NCBI GenBank assembly: GCA_023266715.1
Contig: JAHFPK010000013.1
Location: forward strand, 1-22,066
From: Hyphomicrobiales bacterium
GTDB lineage: Bacteria; Pseudomonadota; Alphaproteobacteria; Rhizobiales; Aestuariivirgaceae
DNA: 22,066 nt
Reading direction: 5' to 3'
Below are positions 1 to 7,483 of the stretch, one piece after another; position 1 is the stretch's first letter, and the number at the start of each line of letters is the position of its first letter. The notes under the pieces are model-generated. The model did not search any database. It was not told the origin of the DNA and worked only from the letters and a program-made list of their open reading frames with translations. A program made the translations under genes and the position numbers.

Positions 1-1
1 A

Positions 2-325
2 TTCTGGCTGGTGAATCGGGGCGAGGCCTATTTTGGCGGCACGACAACTGATACTTTGTTGCTCATAGGCTGCGGCGTGATGACGACTTCGGCGCTGGTT
101 TTCTTTGCGCTGTCATTAAAGTTGCTGCGTTATTCAACTGCCGGACTGCTGCAATATATTTCGCCAACTCTGGTGTTCCTGACCGCCGTATTTATTTTCG
201 GCGAACCCATGGACAAGTGGAAGCTCCTGTCCTTCATCATCCTCTGGATAGGCCTTGCCATTTATTCGTACTCGGCACTCCGCGATGAAAAAAATCGCCG
301 TCGCGAAGCGGAAGCGCTGGCCTAG
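2..325 (+). CDS. rarD: RarD-type EamA/DMT permease, C-terminal part (5' end outside window)
   Basis: The reading frame is open from the left edge (base 2) to a TAG at 323-325, so only about the last 107 residues are present. What is visible is one half of a drug/metabolite transporter (EamA fold): hydrophobic helices around LLLIGCGVMTTSALVFFAL, an internal segment with the GLLQYISPTLVFLTAVFIFGE signature, and a final helix ending in a basic tail (RDEKNRRREAEALA). The GLLQYI(S/A)PT-FGE pattern is typical of the RarD subgroup, which is named for chloramphenicol sensitivity but whose substrate is generally unknown. The protein would sit in the inner membrane. It converges on the LOG-family gene across a spacer holding paired palindromes. 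Family assignment is fairly secure; transport substrate is not. Confidence 0.85.
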   Translation, partial: FWLVNRGEAYFGGTTTDTLLLIGCGVMTTSALVFFALSLKLLRYSTAGLLQYISPTLVFLTAVFIFGEPMDKWKLLSFIILWIGLAIYSYSALRDEKNRRREAEALA

Positions 326-336
326 CTGTTACTCTC

Positions 337-355
337 GGTCGGGCTTGACCCGACC
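337..355. repeat. REP-like palindrome, copy 1
   Basis: GGTCGGGCTTGACCCGACC forms a perfect 7-bp stem (GGTCGGG/CCCGACC) with a 5-base loop, beginning 12 bases after the rarD stop. It is the exact reverse complement of the copy at 443-461. Short GC-rich palindromes of this kind are common intergenic repeats in alphaproteobacteria. No T-run follows, so an intrinsic terminator role is only possible, not shown. Confidence 0.75.
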
Positions 356-442
356 ACCCAGGCTTTCGGAAATTCAACTCAGATTCTCAGATCAGTTTTA
401 ATGCTGATTGATTTGATATTTGATTGTGGGCCAAGTCTGGTT

Positions 443-461
443 GGTCGGGTCAAGCCCGACC
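443..461. repeat. REP-like palindrome, copy 2 (inverted relative to copy 1)
   Basis: GGTCGGGTCAAGCCCGACC is the exact reverse complement of 337-355. The two copies can pair with each other or each fold alone, which is the geometry of a REP pair (BIME-like). It lies between the converging ends of rarD and the LOG-family gene and may protect or end transcripts from both sides. Confidence 0.75.
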
Positions 462-537
462 AAGGAGAGAAGAAGAAATCTCGATGAAAAGATTGATCCC
501 TGGCAGGTGGCTAGGATCCGTTATTGAGCGAAGGACA

Positions 538-1140
538 CTAAAGAACCTCGCGCAGGAGTTCCAAAGGCACCTTTTGATGGCTGTTGGCCAAGCGGTATTC
601 AAAGGCGGGCACTACATCGACCGCCGTCTTCACCACATCCATTTTGAATTCCATGCCCTCGCGAATGAAGCGCTCCGCCCGCATGTGTTTCAACAGCGTG
701 AGGTAGGGCTCCCAGTAACTTTCGATATTGCAAAGGATAATCGGCTTCGCGTGCTGGTCCAGCTGCGCCCAGGTGGAAATCTCAGTTAGCTCTTCCAGCG
801 TGCCGATGCCGCCGGGCAGCGCCACAAATCCGGTTGAATGCTCAAACATGGTCATCTTGCGCTCGTGCATGCTCTTGGTTACGATGAGTTCATTCACCCC
901 GGTGAGCATGCGCTCCTTGGTGCCCAGGAATTCCGGAATGATCCCGGTGACGTGGCCGCCCGCTTCCAGCACGGTTTTGGCCACTTCTCCCATGAGCCCA
1001 AGGCTGCCGCCGCCATAAACAAGGCCAATGCCAGCTTCGACCATGGCGACCCCAAGGCGTCTGGCCGCCTCCAGATAAACGGGGTTTTTGCCGGGGCCTG
1101 AGCCGCAGTAAACACAGAGAGTTCGGGCTGGTTTTATCAA
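538..1140 (-). CDS. LOG family protein (TIGR00730), putative cytokinin riboside 5'-monophosphate phosphoribohydrolase / nucleotide 5'-monophosphate nucleosidase
   Basis: Soluble Rossmann-fold enzyme of the LOG/YgdH family, which hydrolyses the N-glycosidic bond of nucleoside 5'-monophosphates. The family hallmarks are visible: the N-terminal CVYCGSGPG, GGGSLGLMG in the nucleotide-binding region, and the catalytic PGGIGTLEE (the PGGxGTxxE motif with Arg and Glu nearby). I place the start at a TTG (1138-1140) giving MIKPARTLCVYCG and a 200-residue product, the usual family size. It is preceded nine bases upstream by GAGG. The frame stays open upstream to another TTG at 1194 (218 residues), which has a poorer ribosome site. 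No ATG precedes the conserved core. The gene is alone, divergent from the LysM-protein gene. Whether it makes cytokinin or acts in nucleotide salvage cannot be told from sequence. Confidence 0.88.
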   Translation of the reverse strand: MIKPARTLCVYCGSGPGKNPVYLEAARRLGVAMVEAGIGLVYGGGSLGLMGEVAKTVLEAGGHVTGIIPEFLGTKERMLTGVNELIVTKSMHERKMTMFEHSTGFVALPGGIGTLEELTEISTWAQLDQHAKPIILCNIESYWEPYLTLLKHMRAERFIREGMEFKMDVVKTAVDVVPAFEYRLANSHQKVPLELLREVL

Positions 1141-1149
1141 AAGTTTTCG

Positions 1150-1153
1150 CCTC
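1150..1153 (-). promoter_or_regulatory. Ribosome binding site favouring the TTG start of the LOG-family gene
   Basis: Read on the minus strand, GAGGCG stands nine bases before a TTG that opens the conserved LOG domain. It is the best ribosome-binding match near any candidate start of this gene. Confidence 0.5.
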
Positions 1154-1239
1154 AATTTTGGTGGGTGCAGCAATCCTTTGCAGATTCGCCACAATGGCCT
1201 TAATAATGGGTACGACTCTCATTATCTAATAGCCTATTC

Positions 1240-1253
1240 GCCGCAGCTGCGGC
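1240..1253. promoter_or_regulatory. 14-bp perfect palindrome in a divergent promoter region
   Basis: GCCGCAGCTGCGGC is a perfect inverted repeat lying between the divergently transcribed LOG-family and LysM-protein genes, 36 bp before the latter. It could be an operator for either gene or simply a chance GC-rich palindrome. No regulator is encoded nearby to link it to. Confidence 0.25.
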
Positions 1254-1288
1254 TATGATCTTATATTCATGATTACGGACGGTTTCCG

Positions 1289-2686
1289 ATGAAAATAAAT
1301 CCACTTGCAGTTTTTAGCGGCCTCACCCTCGCCACATTTGCTGCCCTCGTTTACGTGGAACGGAACAACACGGCAGATGAAGGGCTGGCGACGACAGCCA
1401 AGGTTGAACCTCTCGCCGTGCCGGAACCGCCAAAACCCGCCGAACCCGTAGTTGCCGAGCCAGCGCCGGCACCCAAGGTCGAACCAGCGCCAGCACCCGT
1501 AACTGAAGTGGCAAAGGTGGAAGAACCAGCCGTGGTCGAGCCGCCGAAACCCGCCGAACCAGTTGCGCCGGCCCCGCCCGTCGAGAAAGTTAAAATAATC
1601 CCCAGTTTTGATACGGTGCGTGTAGAGCCCACCGGCGAGGCCCTGATTGCGGGGCGCGCCGAGCCCGGCGCTGAAGTTGTGATCAAGTTCAATGGCGTGA
1701 CCGTTGGGACAACGATTGCCAATGCCGATGGCGCCTTTGTAGTAACGCCAGACAAACCCTTGCCATCCGGGCCGGGAGCACTCTCAATTGAATCCAAAAG
1801 CAATGAAGTTGTCGTTGCTTCGGCCGACTCGGTTGCGGTTGACGTGAAGGCAGGAGCAGTCGATACCCCTCTCGTGGCGGTGTTGAAGCCCGACGAGCCA
1901 ACCCAGGTCATACAGGCCCCTGCGGCGCAAAAACCTGCCTTGCCGCCTTCCAAAACCGTCAACCTTGATACCGTTGATTATGATCAGACTGGAAACATTG
2001 TATTTGGCGGCCGTGGTCCAGCGGGCAGCAAAGTGCAGCTCTATGTTGACAACAAAGCCTATGGCCTGGCCGAAATCGGTGGTGAAGGAACCTGGACTTT
2101 TGCCGGTCTTTCTCCACTCACCGTTGGCGCCCATGCTCTTCGTGCCGATGAAATTGGCAGTGACGGAGCCGTGAAGAGCCGCATCGAAATGCCATTCTAC
2201 CGCGAAGAGCCAACCAAGGTTGCTGCCGCTCCTGCTGCACCTGAACCACCCAAGCCGGTGGAGGTTGCAAAGGTTGAGGAAGCTCCTAAGGCAACGACTG
2301 CCACCGATGTGGCTGAAACCGTGACGCCCGCAGCTGCAAATGCTCCTGTTCCTGCAGCGACACCTGCGCCAGCAACGGCCCCGGCGGTTGCCGAGACGCC
2401 AGTCGCGCCCGTTGCACCAGCCATTGCCGTTGAAGCGCCTGTTGTTGTGGCGACCCAGGTACCTGCAGCAGCAGAATCTGCGCCCGAGCCCGCATCAGCG
2501 CCGACGCAGGTTATTATTCAGCCCGGCAATAATCTGTGGAAACTGTCACGCAAGATCTATGGCAGGGGCATCATGTACACGGTGATCTATGAAGCCAATA
2601 AGGATCAAATTCGTCGGCCCGAGCTGATTTATCCCGGCCAGGTTTTCCTCACTCCAGCTGCTGCCGCAGCAACGACGGAGCAATAA
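1289..2686 (+). CDS. Membrane-anchored Ig-like/LysM domain protein
   Basis: This 465-residue protein starts with a short basic stretch and a hydrophobic segment (about residues 6-22), an uncleaved anchor or signal. Next come a Pro/Ala/Glu/Lys-rich linker (about 30-105, many PKPAEP-type units), two beta-rich segments that look like bacterial Ig-like folds (about 107-190 and 223-305, the first with GRAEPGAEVVIKFNG, the second with GRGPAGSKVQLYVDN), a second Ala/Pro-rich linker (about 310-405) and a C-terminal LysM domain (about 409-458, IQPGNNLWKLSRKIYG to YPGQVFLTP). LysM binds peptidoglycan, so the protein probably bridges inner membrane and cell wall. Such proteins are widespread in Hyphomicrobiales but little studied. 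The stop is 14 bp before the ABC exporter gene, so the two are probably co-transcribed. Exact function is unknown. Confidence 0.88.
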   Translation: MKINPLAVFSGLTLATFAALVYVERNNTADEGLATTAKVEPLAVPEPPKPAEPVVAEPAPAPKVEPAPAPVTEVAKVEEPAVVEPPKPAEPVAPAPPVEKVKIIPSFDTVRVEPTGEALIAGRAEPGAEVVIKFNGVTVGTTIANADGAFVVTPDKPLPSGPGALSIESKSNEVVVASADSVAVDVKAGAVDTPLVAVLKPDEPTQVIQAPAAQKPALPPSKTVNLDTVDYDQTGNIVFGGRGPAGSKVQLYVDNKAYGLAEIGGEGTWTFAGLSPLTVGAHALRADEIGSDGAVKSRIEMPFYREEPTKVAAAPAAPEPPKPVEVAKVEEAPKATTATDVAETVTPAAANAPVPAATPAPATAPAVAETPVAPVAPAIAVEAPVVVATQVPAAAESAPEPASAPTQVIIQPGNNLWKLSRKIYGRGIMYTVIYEANKDQIRRPELIYPGQVFLTPAAAAATTEQ

Positions 2687-2700
2687 AGGTCGTTGATTTT

Positions 2701-4617
2701 ATGAGCCGCAAGTTGCCGACCAGCCCTGCGATCCTCGTCAGCGGCGATGGAAACCAATGGCGGACCCTCAAAAGCCTGTTGCCCTATTTATGGCCGGAAG
2801 GCCGCATGGATTTGAAGATTCGGGTGATCTTGGCGATGACCGCCTTGATCGCCTCCAAAATCATTACAGTGCTCACGCCCTATAGTTTCAAATATGCAAC
2901 TGACGCTTTGACGGCATCGGGAAACACCGCGGCAATCGCCTTCAGCGTGCCGCTCTTTTTGGTTCTGGCCTATGGCGTGGGCCGCATCATGATGGTGGTG
3001 CTGGCGCAAATCCGCGATGCGATATTTGCCAAGGTGGGCCAGCGCGCCGTCCGTGAACTGTCCATCCGCACCTTCCGCCATCTCCATGCGCTATCGCTTA
3101 AATTTCATCTTGAACGGCGCACCGGCGGCCTGTCACGGATCATTTCACGGGGTACCGCAGGCGTTGATACGGTACTGCGCTTTTCCCTGTTCAATACCTT
3201 TCCAACCGCCCTTGAAATCGCCCTGGTGGCCGGCGTTTTGGCCTGGTCCTTTGGCTGGATTTATGCGGCTGTCATATTAGGCACCGTGGTTTTCTATCTC
3301 TGGTTCACCTATGCCGCAACCGAATGGCGGATCAACATCCGGCGCAACATGAATGAGGCCGACACGGATGCGAACACCAAGGCCATCGACAGTCTCTTGA
3401 ACTTCGAAACCGTAAAATATTTCGGCAATGAGGAACACGAGGCCGCACGCTTTGATACATCCATGCTGAAGTATGAAAAAGCAGCAGTAAAAACCTGGGA
3501 ATCGCTGGCGGTTTTGAACTCCGGCCAGACCATCATTTTTGCTATCGGCCTGACCATTGTCATGGCCATGTCGGCTTTCGCTATCACCCAGAAGCAGGCG
3601 ACAATCGGCGACTTTGTCATGATCAATGCGCTGATGGTGCAGCTGTATATGCCGCTCAACTTCATCGGCTCCTCCTACCGTGAAATAAAGCAGGGCCTGA
3701 TTGATGTGGAAGGTATGTTCTCCCTGCTTGCGGTGAATGCCGAGATCACCGACAGGCCGGGGGCACTACCACTCAAAACCTCCAAAGGCGAGCTTGCCTT
3801 TGAGAACGTGAGTTTTGCCTACGATCATGAAAGGCCGATAATCCGGGGCCTTTCATTCACGGTTCCGGCAGGGCATACGGTGGCGATTGTTGGCCCTTCG
3901 GGCGCCGGCAAATCCACCATCTCGCGCTTGCTCTATCGCTTCTATGAATTGACCAGCGGAAAAATCGCCATCGATGGGCAGGATATTGCCGAGGTCACTC
4001 AAAAATCCCTGCGCACGGCCATTGGCATGGTGCCGCAGGATACCGTGCTGTTTAACGATACCATCCGCTACAACATTCGCTACGGCAGGCCAGACGCCAC
4101 CGACGCGGAAGTTGAAGCTGCTGCAAAGATGGCGCAAATCCACAAGTTCGTTTTGAGTCTGCCCAAGGGATATGACTCCATGGTGGGTGAGCGGGGCCTG
4201 AAACTTTCAGGCGGCGAAAAGCAGCGCGTCTCCATCGCACGGACAATTTTGAAGGGGCCGCCCATTCTGGTCCTCGACGAGGCAACCTCGGCCCTTGACA
4301 GTTTCACCGAACAGGAAATCCAGGCGGCCCTGCGCAAGGTTTCGAAGGGACGCACCACGCTGGTGATCGCCCATCGCCTGTCCACCGTTGTCGATGCGGA
4401 TGAAATCATTGTGCTCGACGGCGGCAAAATTGCCGAGCGCGGAACCCATGACAAGCTTCTGCGCAAGAAAGGCATTTATGCCGCCATGTGGAACCGCCAG
4501 CGCGAGGCCGACCAGGCCCGTCGCCTGCTCACGCAGGTCGAGGCCGATGACCTTTATGAAGGCGAGGAGCACCCGCCCGGCTGGCCCACACCGCTCGCTA
4601 GGGTTTACACGCCTTGA
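2701..4617 (+). CDS. atm1: Atm1-type ABC exporter (half-transporter, permease-ATPase fusion)
   Basis: A 638-residue inner-membrane half-transporter expected to work as a homodimer. The N-terminal transmembrane domain (about residues 35-330) carries the Atm1 signature around R210, R214 and MNEADTDAN, and N273/Q276 in LNSGQ. These correspond in spacing to glutathione-contacting residues described in Novosphingobium Atm1. The nucleotide-binding domain has Walker A GPSGAGKST (about 398), signature LSGGEKQRV (about 502), Walker B ILVLDEATSALD (about 522) and the H-loop AHRLST (about 557). Family members export glutathione-linked metals or sulfur species and are homologous to the mitochondrial iron-sulfur exporter. 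Length is slightly above the usual 600 because of N- and C-terminal tails. AAGG lies 11 bases before the ATG. It sits between the LysM gene and psd, 52 bp before the latter. Substrate is inferred from family only. Confidence 0.92.
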   Translation: MSRKLPTSPAILVSGDGNQWRTLKSLLPYLWPEGRMDLKIRVILAMTALIASKIITVLTPYSFKYATDALTASGNTAAIAFSVPLFLVLAYGVGRIMMVVLAQIRDAIFAKVGQRAVRELSIRTFRHLHALSLKFHLERRTGGLSRIISRGTAGVDTVLRFSLFNTFPTALEIALVAGVLAWSFGWIYAAVILGTVVFYLWFTYAATEWRINIRRNMNEADTDANTKAIDSLLNFETVKYFGNEEHEAARFDTSMLKYEKAAVKTWESLAVLNSGQTIIFAIGLTIVMAMSAFAITQKQATIGDFVMINALMVQLYMPLNFIGSSYREIKQGLIDVEGMFSLLAVNAEITDRPGALPLKTSKGELAFENVSFAYDHERPIIRGLSFTVPAGHTVAIVGPSGAGKSTISRLLYRFYELTSGKIAIDGQDIAEVTQKSLRTAIGMVPQDTVLFNDTIRYNIRYGRPDATDAEVEAAAKMAQIHKFVLSLPKGYDSMVGERGLKLSGGEKQRVSIARTILKGPPILVLDEATSALDSFTEQEIQAALRKVSKGRTTLVIAHRLSTVVDADEIIVLDGGKIAERGTHDKLLRKKGIYAAMWNRQREADQARRLLTQVEADDLYEGEEHPPGWPTPLARVYTP

Positions 4618-4669
4618 TTGCGGCAACGACAGGCCCTATCTGCTTTGCAATGCGGGAAAACCGCGCTAG

Positions 4670-5383
4670 ATGAGCCCCATGTCCATCATTGACAGCGTAA
4701 CCTCGTCGTTCGTGCCCGTCCACAAGGAGGGCTGGCGCTTCATTGCCATTTTCGCAGGCATTACCCTCTTTCTGTTCTGGCTTCAGGTGGATTTCCTGGC
4801 CTGGCTGGGCGTTGTCGGCACCGCCTGGTGCGCTTATTTTTTCCGCGACCCCGAGCGCGTGACACCCCAGCGGGCAGGGCTGGTGATTTCACCCGCCGAT
4901 GGCCGCGTTAGCTCAATCGAAAAAGTCATTCCGCCGCCGGAACTTGATCTCGAACGCAAGCCCACGACTCGCATTTCGGTTTTCATGAATGTCTTTGATG
5001 TGCATGTGAACCGTTCCCCGCTGGACGCCAGAATTGCCAAGATCACCTATATTCCAGGTGTCTTTCTGAATGCCGATCTTGATAAGGCCAGCGTGGACAA
5101 TGAACGCCAGGCCTTTACGCTGGAACTTGCCGACGGCAGCAAGCTTGGCGTTGTTCAAATCGCAGGATTGATCGCGCGGCGCATTGTGAAGTTTGCCAAT
5201 GAAGGCGAGCGCCTGGCAGCAGGGCAAAGATTTGGCCTTATCCGCTTTGGCAGCCGGGTTGATGTGTATCTGCCCAAAACAGCAACTGCGTTGGTAGCCG
5301 CGGGACAACGCGCCATTGCCGGGGAAACCGTTTTTGCCGATCTCACCTCGCCCGAGGGTGAACGACCGACGCGGAAAAGCTGA
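4670..5383 (+). CDS. psd: Phosphatidylserine decarboxylase (proenzyme)
   Basis: Converts phosphatidylserine to phosphatidylethanolamine at the inner membrane. The 237-residue product is the short type found in rhizobia. It has two hydrophobic segments near the N terminus (about residues 24-42 and 44-60), followed by the catalytic domain with SPADGRVSSIE, FMNVFDVHVNRSP and the C-terminal self-cleavage motif FGSRVDVYLP. There Ser195 is expected to become the pyruvoyl prosthetic group after autocleavage between Gly194 and Ser195, splitting the chain into a large beta and a small alpha subunit. An alternative ATG three codons downstream (4679, MSIIDSV) aligns well with the usual family start and may be the true one. 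The stop lies two bases before the GTG of pssA, so the two steps of phosphatidylethanolamine synthesis are translationally linked. Confidence 0.95.
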   Translation: MSPMSIIDSVTSSFVPVHKEGWRFIAIFAGITLFLFWLQVDFLAWLGVVGTAWCAYFFRDPERVTPQRAGLVISPADGRVSSIEKVIPPPELDLERKPTTRISVFMNVFDVHVNRSPLDARIAKITYIPGVFLNADLDKASVDNERQAFTLELADGSKLGVVQIAGLIARRIVKFANEGERLAAGQRFGLIRFGSRVDVYLPKTATALVAAGQRAIAGETVFADLTSPEGERPTRKS

Positions 5384-5385
5384 CT

Positions 5386-6195
5386 GTGGGTGCTGACCTC
5401 GATTTAGACGTTCCAAAAAACCCCGCCCGGGGCAGGCGCTTCAAGCAAGTGCCGGTGCGCTTCCTGCTGCCCAATCTCATTACGTTGCTGGCGCTGTGCA
5501 GCGGTGTGACCGCAATAAGGCTTGGCATTGAAGGCCGCTATGAACTGGCTGTCGGTGCCGTGATCGTTTCGATTGTGCTTGATGCCATCGATGGCCGCCT
5601 GGCGCGTTTTCTCAAAGGCACTTCGCGCTTTGGCGCAGAACTCGATTCACTTGCGGACTTTGTGAATTTCGGCGTGGCCCCCGCGGTGCTGATCTACCTT
5701 TGGTCGCTCAATGATTTGCGCACCAAGGGCTGGGTGGTTGTTCTCATATTGGCGGTCTGTTGCGCGCTTCGGCTGGCACGCTTTAACGTGGCCTTGGACG
5801 ATACGGAAAAACCCGCATGGTCGGCGAGCTTCTTTAGCGGCGCCCCGGCGCCGGCCGGAGCAGGGCTTGCCCTATTGCCTATGTATCTCGGCTTCCTCGG
5901 CCTCATCGATGATGGCCACGCCTATTCAGTGCTCATCGCACCCTATATTGTGGCCGTTGCCCTGTTGATGGTAAGCCGTGTGCCAACCTATTCGGGAAAG
6001 ACCATGCGCCCGCGCGTGCAGCGCGATCAAGTTCTTCCCATTCTGGGTGGTGGCGCCTTGGCCATTGTCTGCCTTATTGCATTCCCGTGGGAAACACTGA
6101 CGCTTATGGCATTTGCCTATCTTGCCCTCATCCCCTTCAGCATCAGGGCCTATCGCCGGTATAAGGCCAAGGATATGCAAGCTAAAAACACCTGA
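5386..6195 (+). CDS. pssA: CDP-diacylglycerol--serine O-phosphatidyltransferase
   Basis: Makes phosphatidylserine from CDP-diacylglycerol and serine, the substrate for the preceding psd product. The 269-residue integral membrane protein contains the full CDP-alcohol phosphatidyltransferase signature D-G-x2-A-R-x8-G-x3-D-x3-D, with D69, G70, A73, R74, G83, D87 and D91 all present. About seven or eight hydrophobic helices follow a basic N-terminal tail. The start is GTG at 5386, two bases after the psd stop; no better start lies between it and the first helix. The 3' end overlaps by 14 bp the 3' end of the convergent trans-sulfuration gene. This is the type II (integral membrane) enzyme found in alphaproteobacteria and Bacillus, not the peripheral E. 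coli type. Confidence 0.95.
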   Translation: MGADLDLDVPKNPARGRRFKQVPVRFLLPNLITLLALCSGVTAIRLGIEGRYELAVGAVIVSIVLDAIDGRLARFLKGTSRFGAELDSLADFVNFGVAPAVLIYLWSLNDLRTKGWVVVLILAVCCALRLARFNVALDDTEKPAWSASFFSGAPAPAGAGLALLPMYLGFLGLIDDGHAYSVLIAPYIVAVALLMVSRVPTYSGKTMRPRVQRDQVLPILGGGALAIVCLIAFPWETLTLMAFAYLALIPFSIRAYRRYKAKDMQAKNT

Positions 6196-7396
6196 CAAGA
6201 TCGGCCCAAAGATCATCACCGTCTTCGATGCCAACCGACAGGCGAAATACGCCGTCACCCATGTAGTCGCGGAAACGCAGCGCCGCCTCCGGACCGTGGC
6301 GGTAAGTGGACCGCTCAATGTCATCAGTTCCGATCCAGTAGATTAGACTGCGGAGATGGCCCAGCGACACGGCATAATGGATGATCTCCAGTTGTTCCAC
6401 CATGCGCTTGGCAACCGCCATGCCGTTTTCATAGGTTTGAAAGGTCAGCATGCCGGAGAAATTTTTCATCTGGGTTTTGGCAAGTGAGTGCTGCGGATGA
6501 GAGGCAAGGCCGGGATAAAACACTCGCTTGATAGCCGGATGGCCTTCAAGAAAGGTTGCAAGCTTCATTGCCGCTTCCTGGTGGGCTTTCATGCGAAGGG
6601 GAAGCGTGGCTGCGCCCCGCATGATGAGCCAGGCATTGAAAGGCGACAGGACGCCGCCAAAATGCACCATTGATTCCAGATTAATGGCGTCGAGATCGAC
6701 CTTGCGGCCAATCAGCGTGCCTCCCATGGCATCGCCATGGCCACCGATATATTTGGTGAGCGAATGGACCACGAAATCCGCACCAAGGCTTAATGGCTTC
6801 GTTGCAAGGGGCGTCGCATAGGTCGAATCAACCACAACATCGCGGACGCCCTTCTCGTGGGCCAAAGTTGCCAAGGTTTTGATGTCACTGATCTGCATGG
6901 TGGGGTTTGTCGGAGTTTCCAGCCACAGCATCCGGGTGTTGGGTCTTATGCCAGCCGCCACCGCTTGCGGACTCAAGGTATCCACGAATGATGTTTCGAT
7001 GCCAAAGCGGGGCAGGGTATCGCGCGTGAGTTCGGCGATACCCACATAATTGGAATCGGGCATGAGGAGGTGGTCGCCCTTGCTCAATCGTCCCGCAATC
7101 ACCGCGTGGCTTGCGGCAACGCCAGAACCAAAGGCAAGGGCTGCTTCAGCACCCTCAAGGGCTGCCAACTTATGCTCAAGCTGGCGCACCGTAGGACTGG
7201 ACACGCGGCCATAGACGAACCCGTCATAGTTCTTTTCGTCGCGCGCTGAAAACCCGGTCACACCGGTAGGCGCAAAAGTGGCAGACATCACTAGATTTGG
7301 AGAAGAGGCGCGCGTCGTGGGATCGACAAATTCACCCGCGTGAACCGCAACTGTTGATTCATGCAAATTGCCCCGGTTTTCCCCTGTTTTAGCCAT
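6182..7396 (-). CDS. Cys/Met metabolism PLP-dependent trans-sulfuration enzyme (cystathionine gamma-synthase/beta-lyase family)
   Basis: Fold-type I PLP enzyme of 404 residues, in the family that includes cystathionine gamma-synthase, cystathionine beta- and gamma-lyase, O-acylhomoserine sulfhydrylase and methionine gamma-lyase. Visible features are Y62/R64 and SSPTVRQLE (phosphate binding and neighbouring-subunit contacts), FGSGVAA around residue 90, ETPTNP at 160-165, D190 in VVVDSTYATP, and the Schiff-base lysine K215 in HSLTKYIGGHGD. The frame is open far upstream, but the start is placed at ATG 7396 because AGAAAGAGA lies just before it and family similarity begins there. It is divergent from the HpnN-like gene and convergent with pssA. 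The motifs do not settle which reaction it performs; a lyase or synthase in methionine/cysteine metabolism is expected. Confidence 0.9.
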   Translation of the reverse strand: MAKTGENRGNLHESTVAVHAGEFVDPTTRASSPNLVMSATFAPTGVTGFSARDEKNYDGFVYGRVSSPTVRQLEHKLAALEGAEAALAFGSGVAASHAVIAGRLSKGDHLLMPDSNYVGIAELTRDTLPRFGIETSFVDTLSPQAVAAGIRPNTRMLWLETPTNPTMQISDIKTLATLAHEKGVRDVVVDSTYATPLATKPLSLGADFVVHSLTKYIGGHGDAMGGTLIGRKVDLDAINLESMVHFGGVLSPFNAWLIMRGAATLPLRMKAHQEAAMKLATFLEGHPAIKRVFYPGLASHPQHSLAKTQMKNFSGMLTFQTYENGMAVAKRMVEQLEIIHYAVSLGHLRSLIYWIGTDDIERSTYRHGPEAALRFRDYMGDGVFRLSVGIEDGDDLWADLVRCF

Positions 7397-7467
7397 TGCG
7401 ATCTCTTTCTGTAATACGGCGAATTTTAGTTTATGTTGGCTGCGATTGAGCGAATCTGCAACTGGCT

Positions 7468-7472
7468 GGAGG
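7468..7472 (+). promoter_or_regulatory. Ribosome binding site favouring the 7484 start of the HpnN-like gene
   Basis: GGAGG stands 11 bases before the ATG at 7484, whereas the earlier in-frame ATG at 7433 has no recognisable ribosome site. The later start also leaves 87 bp rather than 36 bp between this gene and the divergent trans-sulfuration gene. Confidence 0.45.
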
Positions 7473-7483
7473 CGGCACCTACT

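Noticed and set aside
424..789. 121-codon plus-strand frame in the rarD/LOG spacer
   Set aside because: Most of it is antisense to the LOG-family gene, its start lies in the repeat region, and the product has no recognisable features.
1389..1600. Pro/Ala/Glu repeats in the LysM protein as a possible DNA tandem repeat or CRISPR-like array
   Set aside because: The periodicity is at the amino-acid level with irregular units and no spacers; it is a flexible linker within a coding region.
1351..1962. 203-codon minus-strand frame opposite the LysM gene
   Set aside because: It is a Ser/Thr/Ala/Gly-rich mirror of the Pro/Ala-rich repeats on the plus strand, with no independent evidence of coding.
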